Position numbers and translations under genes: made by a program. Positions 47,462 through 56,896 of a DNA stretch of 64,000 nucleotides are shown piece by piece. Every line of letters starts with the position of its first letter. Positions within the stretch are counted from its first letter, which is position 1. The notes under the pieces were generated by a model that was not told where the DNA came from, made no database searches, and saw only the letters and a program-made list of their open reading frames with translations. Origin of the DNA: Xylanimonas oleitrophica (GTDB lineage Bacteria; Actinomycetota; Actinomycetes; Actinomycetales; Cellulomonadaceae); assembly GCF_003244315.1 (NCBI RefSeq), contig NZ_QKWH01000001.1, positions 248,001-312,000 on the forward strand. Reading direction: 5' to 3'.

Positions 47462-48388
47462 ATGCTGTGGTACATCGGCCGCAGACTTCTCCAAGTGATC
47501 CCCGTGTTCCTGGGGGCCACGCTCCTGCTGTACGCGATGGTCTTCGCCCTGCCGGGCGACCCCGTCGCCGCGCTCGGCGGCGAGCGCGGGCTGTCTGCCG
47601 CGGTCCAGGAGCAGATCCGCTCCCAGTACAACCTGGACAAGCCCTTCATCGTCCAGTACCTGCTCTACCTCAAGGGCGTCGTGACGTTGGACTTCGGGAT
47701 GACGTTCAGCCACCGCCCGGTCATCGACATCATCGCCGAGGCGGTGCCGATCACCTTCCGCCTGGCGCTCATGGCGCTGGTCATCGAGGCGATCTTCGGC
47801 ATCGGCTTCGGTCTGGTCGCCGGCCTGCGCAAGGGCGGCGTCTTCGACGGCACCGTGCTCGTGCTGAGCCTCCTCGTGATCGCCGTGCCGACCTTCGTGC
47901 TCGGCTTCGTCATGCAGTTCGTCGTCGGGGTCCAGCTCGGCTGGCTGCCCATCACCGCCGGGCGCGACCCGAACTTCGTGAGCCTGCTGATGCCGGCCAT
48001 GGTGCTCGCCGCCACGTCGCTCGCGTACGTCCTGCGCCTCACGCGCACCTCCGTCGCCGAGAACATCTCGGCCGACTACGTGCGCACCGCGCGGGCCAAG
48101 GGCCTGCCGCGGGCCCAGGTCACGACCCGGCACGTGCTGCGCAACTCCCTCATCCCGGTGGTCACGTTCCTCGGCGCGGACCTCGGAGCCCTCATGGGCG
48201 GGGCCATCGTCACCGAGGGCATCTTCAACATCCCCGGTGTGGGCGGCACCCTGTTCCGTGCGATCACCACGGGCGAGAACACGCTCGTGGTGTCCCTGAC
48301 GACGCTGCTCGTGCTCGTCTACATCGTGGCCAACCTGCTGGTCGACCTGCTGTACGCGGCGCTGGACCCGAGGATCCGTTATGCCTGA
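47462..48388 (+). CDS. ABC transporter permease (OppB/DppB type)
   Basis: 308 aa, the usual family length, unlike the 505-residue OppB-type permease of the second operon. Six membrane segments, GVVTLDFGMTFSHRPV loop, coupling region ADYVRTARAKGLPRAQV and the C-terminal DLLYAALDPRIRY. Its last eight bases overlap the next gene. Confidence 0.92.
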   Translation: MLWYIGRRLLQVIPVFLGATLLLYAMVFALPGDPVAALGGERGLSAAVQEQIRSQYNLDKPFIVQYLLYLKGVVTLDFGMTFSHRPVIDIIAEAVPITFRLALMALVIEAIFGIGFGLVAGLRKGGVFDGTVLVLSLLVIAVPTFVLGFVMQFVVGVQLGWLPITAGRDPNFVSLLMPAMVLAATSLAYVLRLTRTSVAENISADYVRTARAKGLPRAQVTTRHVLRNSLIPVVTFLGADLGALMGGAIVTEGIFNIPGVGGTLFRAITTGENTLVVSLTTLLVLVYIVANLLVDLLYAALDPRIRYA

Positions 48389-49343
48389 GAACCCCATGCA
48401 CCCCGCCACGCCCCGGCCGGGACAGGAGCGGTACACCGCCCCCGCCGACCAGGCCAAGCTCGGCGCCGTCGACGCCGTGGACACCACCGAGGCCCCCTCC
48501 AGCCTCTGGAACGAGGCCTGGCGCGACATGCGCCGCCGGCCGCTGTTCTGGGTCTCTGCCACCATCATCGTGCTGGTGTCGCTGGTCGCGATGTTCCCCG
48601 GGCTCTTCACCAGCCAGGGGCCCCGTGTCTGCCAGCTGGCGAACTCGCTCGGGGACCCGGCGCCCGGGCACATCTTCGGGTTCGACCGTCAGGGCTGCGA
48701 CATCTACGCCCGCACCATCTACGGGGCGCGTGCGTCCGTCGTCGTGGGCGTACTGACCACGCTCGCCGTCGTCATCCTGGGCACCACGGTGGGTGCCATC
48801 GCCGGCTACTTCGGCGGCTGGTTCGACACGGTGCTCTCGCGCCTGACGGACATCTTCTTCGCCGTGCCGCTGGTGCTCGCCGCCATCGTCATCATGAGCG
48901 TGCTGCCCGAGCGCAACACCTGGACGGTGGCCGCCGTGCTGGCCTCGTTCGGATGGACGTCGATCGCCCGCATCACTCGCGGCTCGGTCATGAGCGTGAA
49001 GAACAACGAGTTCGTCACGGCCGCCCGCGCGCTGGGCATGAGCCGCGGGGCGATCCTGCTCCGCCACGTGCTGCCGAACTCGGCCGCGCCGATCATCGTC
49101 TACGCGACGGTCGCGCTGGGCACGTACATCGTCGCCGAGGCCACGCTCACGTTCCTCGGCATCGGCCTCCCGCCGTGGCTGGTCTCCTGGGGTGGCGACA
49201 TCTCGATGGCCCAGCAGTCCCTGCGCGTCAGGCCGGAGATCCTGTTCTACCCCGCCGGTGCCCTGGCGCTGACGGTGCTCGGCTTCATCATGCTGGGCGA
49301 CGTCGTGCGTGACGCCCTCGACCCGAAGGCACGGAAGCGATGA
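48381..49343 (+). CDS. ABC transporter permease (OppC/DppC type)
   Basis: 320 aa, ATG start inside the upstream gene. N-terminal cytoplasmic region of about 55 residues, then the first membrane segment, the loop FGFDRQGCDIYARTIYGARASV and coupling region NEFVTAARALGMSRGAILL. Ends in DVVRDALDPKARKR and overlaps the ATPase start (ATGA). Confidence 0.92.
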   Translation: MPENPMHPATPRPGQERYTAPADQAKLGAVDAVDTTEAPSSLWNEAWRDMRRRPLFWVSATIIVLVSLVAMFPGLFTSQGPRVCQLANSLGDPAPGHIFGFDRQGCDIYARTIYGARASVVVGVLTTLAVVILGTTVGAIAGYFGGWFDTVLSRLTDIFFAVPLVLAAIVIMSVLPERNTWTVAAVLASFGWTSIARITRGSVMSVKNNEFVTAARALGMSRGAILLRHVLPNSAAPIIVYATVALGTYIVAEATLTFLGIGLPPWLVSWGGDISMAQQSLRVRPEILFYPAGALALTVLGFIMLGDVVRDALDPKARKR

Positions 49344-51073
49344 CCAGCGTGACCAACATCGAGACGAACCCCTGGCCCGAGCGCTCCGCGGGCGCCGTCG
49401 AGCCGCTGCTGCAGATCAGCGACCTGCGGATCTCCTTCACCACGGCCGCGGGCGAGGTCGAGGCGGTCAAGGGCGTGGACCTGACGGTCTACCCCGGCCA
49501 GTCGGTCGCGATCGTCGGCGAGTCCGGCTCGGGCAAGTCGACGACCGCGCACGCGATCATCGACCTGCTGCCCGGCACCGGGCGCGTGACCGGCGGCAGC
49601 ATCCGCTTCGCCGGCCGCGAGCTCGTCGGCCTGGACCGCAAGCAGGTCGAGGACGTGCGAGGCAAGGAGATCGGCCTCGTCCCGCAGGACCCGATGTCGA
49701 ACCTGAACCCAGTGTGGCGCATCGGCAAGCAGGTCGAGGAGGCTCTGGTCGCCAACGGCTTCAAGGGCAACAAGGCGCAGCGCCGCACCCGCGTCGCGGA
49801 GCTGCTGGCCGAGGCGGGCCTGCCGGACGCCGAGCGGCGGGCGGCGCAGTTCCCGCACGAGTTCTCGGGCGGCATGCGCCAGCGTGCGCTGATCGCGATC
49901 GGGCTGGCCTCGCGGCCGAAGCTGCTGATCGCCGACGAGCCCACCTCGGCGCTCGACGTCACGGTCCAGAAGAAGATCCTGGACCACCTCGAGGGCCTCA
50001 CCCACGAGCTGGGCACGGCCGTCCTGTTCATCACCCACGACCTGGGGCTCGCCGCGGAGCGTGCCGAGCACCTCGTGGTGATGTACAAGGGGCGCGTCGT
50101 GGAGTCGGGCCCGTCGCGGGAGATCCTCTCCAACCCGCAGCACCCGTACACGCGGCGTCTGGTGTCGGCGGCCCCGTCGCTGGCCTCGCGGCGGATCCAG
50201 AGCGCGCACGAGCGTGGGCAGGTCTCTCCGGACCAGCTCACGGCGCACGGCTCGGCCCGCCCGGGTGACGACGTCGTGGTGGCACGCAACCTCACGAAGA
50301 AGTTCAAGATCCGGGGCTCGCGCCCGGGGTCGCACACGGACTTCACCGCAGTGGACGACGTGAGCTTCGCCCTGCCGCGTGGCCGGACCCTGGCCCTCGT
50401 GGGGGAGTCGGGCTCGGGCAAGTCCACCGCGGCCAACATGGTGCTGGGCCTCCTGGAGCCGACGTCGGGCACGGTCGAGTTCGACGGGCAGGACGTCACG
50501 GCGCTCTCGTCCCGTGAGCAGTTCGCGTTCCGTCGTCGCGTCCAGCCCGTGTTCCAGAACCCGTACGGCTCGCTCGACCCGATGGTGTCGATCTACCGGA
50601 CCCTCGAGGAGCCGCTGCGGCTCCACAAGACCGGGGACGCCAAGGAGCGCGAGGCGCGCGTGCGCGAGCTGCTCGAGATGGTGGCGCTGCCGGCGTCGAC
50701 CATGCGCCGCTACCCGAACGAGCTCTCGGGCGGTCAGCGTCAGCGCATCGCCGTGGCGCGTGCGCTCGCGCTCAACCCCGAGGTCATCGTCCTGGACGAG
50801 GCGGTCTCGGCGCTCGACGTGCTGGTGCAGGCCCAGGTGCTGACGCTCCTGAACGACCTGCAGGCCCAGCTCGGGCTGTCGTACCTGTTCATCACCCACG
50901 ACCTCGCGGTGGTCCGTCAGATCGCGGACGAGGTCGTGGTCATGCAGTCCGGCAAGGTCGTGGAGCACGCCGCCACCGACGAGGTGTTCGACAACCCGCG
51001 CCAGCAGTACACGCGTGACCTGCTCGCTGCCATCCCGGGCTCCAGCCTGGAGACGGGCACGATCGCGGGCTGA
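49340..51073 (+). CDS. Fused double ATP-binding subunit of the third peptide transporter
   Basis: 577 aa. Domain 1: GESGSGKST, FSGGMRQR, LIADEPTSALD, FITHD. Domain 2: GESGSGKST, LSGGQRQR, IVLDEAVSALD (Ala-Val in place of Pro-Thr after Glu) and FITHD. Each domain ends with the peptide-transport extension. Paralogous in layout to the fused ATPase at 35.9-37.7 kb. A strong terminator follows. Confidence 0.92.
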   Translation: MTSVTNIETNPWPERSAGAVEPLLQISDLRISFTTAAGEVEAVKGVDLTVYPGQSVAIVGESGSGKSTTAHAIIDLLPGTGRVTGGSIRFAGRELVGLDRKQVEDVRGKEIGLVPQDPMSNLNPVWRIGKQVEEALVANGFKGNKAQRRTRVAELLAEAGLPDAERRAAQFPHEFSGGMRQRALIAIGLASRPKLLIADEPTSALDVTVQKKILDHLEGLTHELGTAVLFITHDLGLAAERAEHLVVMYKGRVVESGPSREILSNPQHPYTRRLVSAAPSLASRRIQSAHERGQVSPDQLTAHGSARPGDDVVVARNLTKKFKIRGSRPGSHTDFTAVDDVSFALPRGRTLALVGESGSGKSTAANMVLGLLEPTSGTVEFDGQDVTALSSREQFAFRRRVQPVFQNPYGSLDPMVSIYRTLEEPLRLHKTGDAKEREARVRELLEMVALPASTMRRYPNELSGGQRQRIAVARALALNPEVIVLDEAVSALDVLVQAQVLTLLNDLQAQLGLSYLFITHDLAVVRQIADEVVVMQSGKVVEHAATDEVFDNPRQQYTRDLLAAIPGSSLETGTIAG

Positions 51074-51085
51074 CGCCGCGCACGC

Positions 51086-51128
51086 ACGACGGCGGCCGCC
51101 CCTCCTCACGAGGGGCGGCCGCCGTCGT
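51086..51128 (+). terminator. Operon terminator after the third transporter
   Basis: Perfect 19-bp stem (51086-51104 with 51110-51128), 5-base loop, beginning 12 bases after the ATPase stop. The strongest simple hairpin seen in the window. Confidence 0.85.
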
Positions 51129-51314
51129 CGTCCCTCTGCGCGGGGCCCCTCGTCGTGCCCCGGTCGTGCCCTCGGTCCAGCCCCTGCCCCGCCCCTGTCC
51201 TGCACCTCGTCGTGCCCCGGTCGCAGCCGCGCTCGGCTCCGTGCGCTGCACCGACGGCGTGCGCGGCGGGCCTCCCGGTTTGCCCCGTGCCCTCCGGATA
51301 GGGACGCTGGGAGG

Positions 51315-52994
51315 ATGACGAGAACAGGCAAGCCGGCCTCCGGGGTGTTCTACCCGGCCGCCGGCATCATCGTGGTCTTCGTCCTCCTGGCGGTCCTGGC
51401 GACGGGTGGGACGACCCGCGTCATGGACTTCCTCCAGGCCAACGTGATCGGCGCGTTCGGCTGGTACTACGTGCTCCTGGTCGCCGGCCTCGTGGTGTTC
51501 TCCCTGTGGATGGGGATGAGCCGGTTCGGCGACATCGTGCTGGGCAAGGACGAGGACGAGCCGTCGTTCAAGCTGCCCGTGTGGTTCGCGATGCTGTTCG
51601 CGACGGGCATGGGCATCGGGCTCGTCTACTGGGGCGTGGCGGAGCCGCTGTCGCACTACGCGTCCCCGAAGCCGGGCGTCGAGGGGTCCGACGCGGCGCT
51701 GGCGCAGGCCGCGATCGGGCAGAGCTTCCTCCACTGGGGCATCCACGCGTGGGCTATCTACGCCGCCGCGGGCCTGGCGCTGGCCTATGCCGTGCACCGC
51801 AAGGGCCGCTCGGTCTCGATCCGCTGGGCGCTGGAGCCGCTGCTGGGCAAGCGGGTGCGCGGCCGGCTCGGTGACGCCATCGACGTCGCCGCGGTCGTCG
51901 GCACGGTGTTCGGCGTCGCGACGTCGCTGGGCTTCGGCGTGCTCCAGATCGCCGCGGGCCTGGGCTTCCTGGGGGCGGGCGAACCGACGGTCGGCATGCA
52001 GATCGCCTTGATCGCCGGCATCACGGCCATCGCCACGATCTCTGTCGTCTCGGGCGTCGGCAAGGGCATCAAGTGGCTCTCCAACGGCAACATGGTGCTG
52101 GCGGGGGTGCTCGCCGTCGTCGTGCTGCTGCTGGGGCCCACCCTGTTCCTGCTGCGCGAGTGGGTGCAGTCCCTGGGGTACTACCTGCAGAACGTGCTGC
52201 GCCTGACGTTCGACACCACGGCGTTCCAGGGTGAGGCCGGGCTGGCGTGGCAGTCGTCCTGGACGATCTTCTACTGGGGCTGGTGGATCTCGTGGGCGCC
52301 CTTCGTGGGGGTCTTCATCGCCCGCATCTCGCGCGGCCGCACGGTGCGCGAGTTCGTGCTGGGCACGCTGCTGGTGCCGAGCCTGGTGACCACCCTGTGG
52401 TTCGGCATCTTCGGCGGCTCGGGCCTGTACCGGGAGCTGCAGCAGCCGGGCAGCATGGTGGGACCGGACGGCGTGAACTCCGACACCGCCCTGTTCCAGC
52501 TCTTGGAGGGGCTGCCGCTGGGGCCGGTGCTGGCCGTGATCGGCATCGTGCTCATCGTTGTGTTCTTCGTGACCTCGGCGGACTCCGGGTCCCTCGTGCT
52601 GGCGATGCTGTCCTCGGGCGGCGACCCCAACCCGCGGCGCTGGTTGCGCATCTTCTGGGCCGTGCTCGCGGGGCTGCTGGCGATCGCGCTGCTCCTGGCG
52701 GGTGGTCTGGCCGCGCTGCAGACGGCGTCGATCCTCATCGCGCTGCCCTTCTCGGTGGTGCTGATCGGCATGTGCGTGGCCACGGTCAAGGCCCTGCGCG
52801 TGGAGCACCGCGCGCTCGTGCGGGCCGAGCGGCGGGCTGCCCGCGAGGCGTTCGCCGAGGAGCTCACCGAGCAGGTGAGCGAGCACGTGACGACGTCGCT
52901 GACCGAGCAGTTCGAGGAGCTGTTCCCCGAGCCGGACGGCCGGCGTCGTCGTCTGCACTGGCGACGGCAGCCCACCCCGCCCTCCGGCGGGTAG
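51315..52994 (+). CDS. BCCT family transporter (betaine/choline/carnitine)
   Basis: 559 aa from an ATG at 51315. Twelve membrane segments are predicted; family signatures are GMGIGLVYWGVAEPLSHY and WTIFYWGWWISWAPFVGVFIARISRGRT. The aromatic WGWW box of segment 8 lines the substrate site in BetP-type carriers. Sodium- or proton-coupled uptake of a compatible solute such as glycine betaine is likely. The C-terminal tail of about 70 residues is amphipathic and charged (EQVSEHVTTSLTEQFEELF), as in osmosensing BetP, though its role here is inferred. Confidence 0.93.
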   Translation: MTRTGKPASGVFYPAAGIIVVFVLLAVLATGGTTRVMDFLQANVIGAFGWYYVLLVAGLVVFSLWMGMSRFGDIVLGKDEDEPSFKLPVWFAMLFATGMGIGLVYWGVAEPLSHYASPKPGVEGSDAALAQAAIGQSFLHWGIHAWAIYAAAGLALAYAVHRKGRSVSIRWALEPLLGKRVRGRLGDAIDVAAVVGTVFGVATSLGFGVLQIAAGLGFLGAGEPTVGMQIALIAGITAIATISVVSGVGKGIKWLSNGNMVLAGVLAVVVLLLGPTLFLLREWVQSLGYYLQNVLRLTFDTTAFQGEAGLAWQSSWTIFYWGWWISWAPFVGVFIARISRGRTVREFVLGTLLVPSLVTTLWFGIFGGSGLYRELQQPGSMVGPDGVNSDTALFQLLEGLPLGPVLAVIGIVLIVVFFVTSADSGSLVLAMLSSGGDPNPRRWLRIFWAVLAGLLAIALLLAGGLAALQTASILIALPFSVVLIGMCVATVKALRVEHRALVRAERRAAREAFAEELTEQVSEHVTTSLTEQFEELFPEPDGRRRRLHWRRQPTPPSGG

Positions 52995-52997
52995 GAT
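52992..52997 (+). promoter_or_regulatory. Candidate -10 box for typA overlapping the BCCT stop
   Basis: TAGGAT, whose first three bases are the TAG stop of the BCCT gene. A transcript starting near 53004 would begin within the first arm of the following hairpin. Confidence 0.4.
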
Positions 52998-52998
52998 G

Positions 52999-53048
52999 GG
53001 GCCGCCCGGGAACGTCGGCGGCTCCGCCGTCAGGCACCCGGGCGGCCC
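52999..53048 (+). terminator. Compound hairpin between the BCCT gene and typA
   Basis: Outer 12-bp perfect stem (52999-53010 with 53037-53048) encloses a smaller CGGCGG/CCGCCG hairpin. It may end the BCCT transcript or lie in the typA leader; the sequence does not decide. Confidence 0.55.
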
Positions 53049-53143
53049 TCCAGCATCGCGCCGGCCCAGCCGCGCCGTCGTGCTCGGGCCACGCCCGCGG
53101 GCCGGCAGCGCCGGCCGCCCACCCGAGGAAACGAGAACCCTAG

Positions 53144-55054
53144 ATGGCTGTGCGCTCCGACCTGCGCAACGTCGCGATCGTCGCCCACGTCGACCACGGC
53201 AAGACCACCCTCGTGGACGCGATGCTCAAGCAGGCGGGCGCGTTCGGCGCCCACCAGCACGTCGAGGACCGGGTCATGGACTCCGGCGACCTCGAGCGTG
53301 AGAAGGGCATCACGATCCTCGCCAAGAACACGGCGGTCCGGTACACCGGCCCGTCGGCGGCCGAGCACGGCGAGGCCGAGGGCATCACGATCAACGTGAT
53401 CGACACCCCGGGCCACGCCGACTTCGGTGGCGAGGTCGAGCGCGGCCTGTCGATGGTGGACGGCGTGGTGCTGCTGGTGGACGCCTCGGAGGGCCCGCTG
53501 CCGCAGACGCGCTTCGTGCTGCGCAAGGCGCTGGCCGCCAAGCTGCCGGTCATCGTCGTGGTCAACAAGGTGGACCGCCCCGACGCCCGCATCACCGAGG
53601 TCGTGGCCGAGACCACCGACCTCCTGCTGGGCCTGGCGAGCGACCTGTCGGACGAGGTGCCGGACCTGGACCTCGACGCCATCCTCGACGTGCCGGTCGT
53701 GTACGCCTCGGCCAAGGCCGGGCGCGCGTCGCTGGAGCAGCCGGCCGACGGCGGCCTGCCCGCCAACGACAACCTCGAGCCGCTCTTCGCCACCATCCTG
53801 GAGAAGATCCCGGCACCGACGTACGACGAGGCGATGCCGCTGCAGGCGCACGTCACCAACCTCGACGCGTCGCCGTTCCTCGGGCGTCTCGCGCTGCTGC
53901 GCATCTTCAACGGCACGCTGCGCAAGGGCCAGCAGGTCGCCTGGGCCCGCCACGACGGCACGCTGAGCAGCGTCAAGATCACCGAGCTGCTGGAGACCAA
54001 GGCGCTCGACCGCGTCCCGACGGAGTCGGCCGGCCCCGGCGACATCGTCGCCGTGGCGGGCATCGCCGACATCATGATCGGCGAGACCCTCACCGACGTC
54101 GACGACCCGCGTCCGCTCCCGCTCATCACGGTCGACGACCCGGCGATCTCGATGACCATCGGCATCAACACCTCGCCGCTGGCCGGCAAGGGCGGCAAGG
54201 GCCACAAGGTCACCGCCCGTCAGGTGAAGGACCGCCTGGACGCGGAGCTCATCGGCAACGTGTCGCTGCGCGTGCTGCCCACCGAGCGCCCGGACGCCTG
54301 GGAGGTGCAGGGCCGTGGCGAGCTGGCGCTGGCGATCCTCGTCGAGCAGATGCGCCGCGAGGGCTTCGAGCTGACGGTGGGCAAGCCGCAGGTGGTCACC
54401 AAGACCGTCGACGGCAAGGTCGTCGAGCCGATGGAGCGCATGACCATCGACGTGCCGGAGGAGTACCTCGGCGCTGTCACCCAGCTCCTCGCCCAGCGCA
54501 AGGGCCGCATGGAGACGATGTCGAACCACGGCACCGGCTGGGTCCGCATGGAGTTCATGATCCCGGCGCGCGGTCTGATCGGCTTCCGCACCAAGTTCCT
54601 CACCGAGACGCGCGGCACCGGCATCGCGGCCTCGATCTCCGAGGGCTACGAGCCGTGGCACGGCCCGATCGAGTCGCGCAGCACCGGCTCGCTCGTCGCG
54701 GACCGTGCCGGCAAGGTGACGCCGTTCGCCATGATCAACCTGCAGGAGCGCGGCTCGTTCTTCGTCGACCCCACCCAGGAGGTCTACGAGGGGATGATCG
54801 TCGGCGAGAACTCCCGCAACGAGGACATGGACGTCAACATCACCAAGGAGAAGAAGCTGACGAACATGCGGTCCTCGACCGCCGACAACTTCGAGAACCT
54901 CATCCCGCCGCGCAAGCTCACGCTCGAGGAGTCGCTCGAGTTCGCGCAGGAGGACGAGTGCGTCGAGGTGACGCCGGAGGTCGTGCGCATCCGCAAGGTG
55001 GTGCTGGACGCCACCGAGCGTGCCCGCGCCGCCGCCCGGGCGCGCCGCAGCTGA
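53144..55054 (+). CDS. typA: Ribosome-associated translational GTPase TypA/BipA
   Basis: 636 aa, ATG start. G1 AHVDHGKT (residues 14-21), G2 GITILAKN, G3 DTPGHADF, G4 NKVD and G5-like ASAKAGR, then EF-G-like domains II and III, an EF-G domain V-like part with GLIGFRTKFLTETRG and the TypA-specific C-terminal domain. It binds ribosomes under stress or low temperature and helps 50S assembly in other bacteria. GAGGAAA lies about 14 bases upstream of the start. Neighbour mshB follows after seven bases, matching mycobacterial synteny. Confidence 0.97.
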   Translation: MAVRSDLRNVAIVAHVDHGKTTLVDAMLKQAGAFGAHQHVEDRVMDSGDLEREKGITILAKNTAVRYTGPSAAEHGEAEGITINVIDTPGHADFGGEVERGLSMVDGVVLLVDASEGPLPQTRFVLRKALAAKLPVIVVVNKVDRPDARITEVVAETTDLLLGLASDLSDEVPDLDLDAILDVPVVYASAKAGRASLEQPADGGLPANDNLEPLFATILEKIPAPTYDEAMPLQAHVTNLDASPFLGRLALLRIFNGTLRKGQQVAWARHDGTLSSVKITELLETKALDRVPTESAGPGDIVAVAGIADIMIGETLTDVDDPRPLPLITVDDPAISMTIGINTSPLAGKGGKGHKVTARQVKDRLDAELIGNVSLRVLPTERPDAWEVQGRGELALAILVEQMRREGFELTVGKPQVVTKTVDGKVVEPMERMTIDVPEEYLGAVTQLLAQRKGRMETMSNHGTGWVRMEFMIPARGLIGFRTKFLTETRGTGIAASISEGYEPWHGPIESRSTGSLVADRAGKVTPFAMINLQERGSFFVDPTQEVYEGMIVGENSRNEDMDVNITKEKKLTNMRSSTADNFENLIPPRKLTLEESLEFAQEDECVEVTPEVVRIRKVVLDATERARAAARARRS

Positions 55055-55061
55055 TCCTGTG

Positions 55062-56264
55062 ATGGCGACGGGGGACGGCGTCGCGCGCACGGCAGGTGGC
55101 ACCTCGCGTCCGGCGGGGGAGGCCGCACGTCCCGAGGAGGGCTCGTCACCGCGAGCCGCCTCGGGGGCGGACGCCGAGCGCGCGACCCCGTCCCCTCTCG
55201 TGTCTCCCGCCCCGTCTCGCGTGGTGCCGGCGGGCGGGCTCGTGGCCGTCCACGCGCACCCGGACGACGAGACGCTCTCGACGGGCGGGCTGATCGCGAC
55301 GTGGGCGGCCGCGGGGCTGCCCGTCACCGTGGTGACGTGCACGCGCGGGGAACGAGGCGAGGTGATCGCGCTCCCGGGCACGACGTCGGAGGGCCTGGCC
55401 CACCTGGAGGGTGACGGCGTCGCCCTGGCGGCGCACCGCGAGGCGGAGCTCGCCACGGCGCTGCTCGCCCTCGGCGGCGGGGAGGCCGGCGCCGTCGGGC
55501 ACCGGTTCCTCGACCAGGTCGACGTCCCGGGCACCGCGCAGCCGGCAGCGTCCGGACGTCCAGGGGCGCGGTACGAGGACTCGGGCATGGCGTGGGTCGC
55601 GCCGGGTGTGGCGGGCCCCGACCCGGAGGCCCGTGCGGGCTTCGCCACCGTGCCGATCGACGACGCGGCGCTGCGCCTCGCAGCGCTCCTGCGACGCCTG
55701 CGCCCCGCCGTCGTCGCCACCTATGAGCGCGGCGGCGGCTACGGGCACCCGGACCACGTGCGCGCTCACGCCGTCACGGTGCGGGCGCTGCACCTCGCCG
55801 CGTCCGACGACGCCGCCCTGCCGGGCAGCCCCTGGCGGCCGCAGCTGTGGCAGGCGGTGGCGGCGGCCGGCGAGCTGCGTGCTGCGAGGTCGGCGCTGGC
55901 CGCTGCCGCCGACGTCCGCGGGGCCGCCGCCCGGGCCGGCCTGACCTTCCCCGCGGACGACGACCCGTTGCCCGCGCTGGCTCGTGATGACGCGGCGCTC
56001 GGGGATCTGCCCCCGGGGGCGCTGGCCACCGTGCCGCTCGGCCCCGTGCTGGACCGCGTGGTGGGCGCGCTGCGTGCCCACGCGACGCAGGTGCAGCACG
56101 TCACCGTGCCGACCGCGCCGTCTGCGCACCTGGCGGGCGCGGGTGTGCTCGGCTGGTACGCCCTGTCGAACGCCGTCGTCGCCCCGCTGCGGGCCCACGA
56201 GCGGTACCTGGTGACGGCGGGCGCAGCGGACGCCCAGGCCGCCTCGGTAGGCTCGGCGGGATGA
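55062..56264 (+). CDS. mshB: GlcNAc-Ins deacetylase of mycothiol biosynthesis
   Basis: 400 aa from an ATG at 55062. A low-complexity N-terminus of about 55 residues precedes the PIG-L deacetylase domain. Zinc-site motif AHPDDE (H66, D68, D69) and GHPDH (H229, D231, H232) are conserved. MshB removes acetate from 1-O-(2-acetamido-2-deoxy-glucopyranosyl)-myo-inositol, giving GlcN-Ins for mycothiol. The insert between the two motifs and the C-terminal LRAHERYLV are typical of MshB rather than the conjugate amidase Mca. Stop overlaps the next gene. Confidence 0.88.
   Translation: MATGDGVARTAGGTSRPAGEAARPEEGSSPRAASGADAERATPSPLVSPAPSRVVPAGGLVAVHAHPDDETLSTGGLIATWAAAGLPVTVVTCTRGERGEVIALPGTTSEGLAHLEGDGVALAAHREAELATALLALGGGEAGAVGHRFLDQVDVPGTAQPAASGRPGARYEDSGMAWVAPGVAGPDPEARAGFATVPIDDAALRLAALLRRLRPAVVATYERGGGYGHPDHVRAHAVTVRALHLAASDDAALPGSPWRPQLWQAVAAAGELRAARSALAAAADVRGAAARAGLTFPADDDPLPALARDDAALGDLPPGALATVPLGPVLDRVVGALRAHATQVQHVTVPTAPSAHLAGAGVLGWYALSNAVVAPLRAHERYLVTAGAADAQAASVGSAG
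56248..56253 (+). promoter_or_regulatory. Possible internal -10 box near the mshB 3' end
   Basis: TAGGCT, seven bases before the ATG at 56261, the same geometry as other candidate leaderless starts here. It lies in mshB coding sequence, so chance is a real alternative. Confidence 0.3.
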
Positions 56265-56704
56265 GCAGCGACCTCCACCCCTCTGGCGCGCGCCCTCGGG
56301 AGCAGCAGCGCCCACCGCTGCGGGCCGTCGTGGTGCGCACCGTGCTGGCGGTGCTCCTGGGGGCCGTGATGGGGGCGCTCGGCACCGCCACGCACCGCAC
56401 GGTGTGGCACGAGCTGCCGCTCGGTGTGGTGGTGGCGCTCGCGCTGACGGCGTCGACTGCCGTGCTGTGCCGCGCCTGGAGCGGGTACGGGACGCTGCTC
56501 GCGGCCGGCGTGGGATGGGTCGCGGCCGTCCAGGTGCTGGCGCTGCCCGGTCGAGGCGGGGACGTGCTGGTGCCGGACCCCGCGGCGGGGCTGCCGTTCG
56601 GGTGGGCCGGCCTCCTGTGGAGCTACGGGGGAGTCCTGCTCTTCGCGGTCGCCGCGTTCCTCCCGCGTCGGTGGTTCGCGGAAGCCGTCCCCGAGGCGGA
56701 CTGA
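56261..56704 (+). CDS. Small integral membrane protein, DUF6113-like
   Basis: 147 aa, ATG overlapping the mshB stop. Four predicted membrane segments at residues about 22-43, 52-70, 77-96 and 110-134. The position directly after mshB and the size match DUF6113 proteins common in actinobacteria. No catalytic motif is seen. Function unknown; a membrane role linked to the mshB operon is only guilt by association. Confidence 0.7.
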   Translation: MSSDLHPSGARPREQQRPPLRAVVVRTVLAVLLGAVMGALGTATHRTVWHELPLGVVVALALTASTAVLCRAWSGYGTLLAAGVGWVAAVQVLALPGRGGDVLVPDPAAGLPFGWAGLLWSYGGVLLFAVAAFLPRRWFAEAVPEAD

Positions 56705-56896
56705 CGGCAAACCTCCGCCGAACCTCCACGCCCGCGTGGAGAGAGGTCCGGCTGCCCTGCGTGCCCGGCGACGTAGGATTCCCCGGAGTGCGCTCGGGCA
56801 CGCCCAGCACCGTCGCCCGCCGCGCGCTCCCCGAGCAGACCCCGGGCTGCCGCCTGCCGGCGGCGGCCGCAGAACATCACCGCACGGAGCGTGCCG

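Noticed and set aside
53011-53036. A regulatory RNA or thermometer in the typA leader
   Set aside because: The inner hairpin is short and GC-rich, the ribosome binding site is about 80 bases downstream and unpaired in it; a simple terminator explains it equally well.
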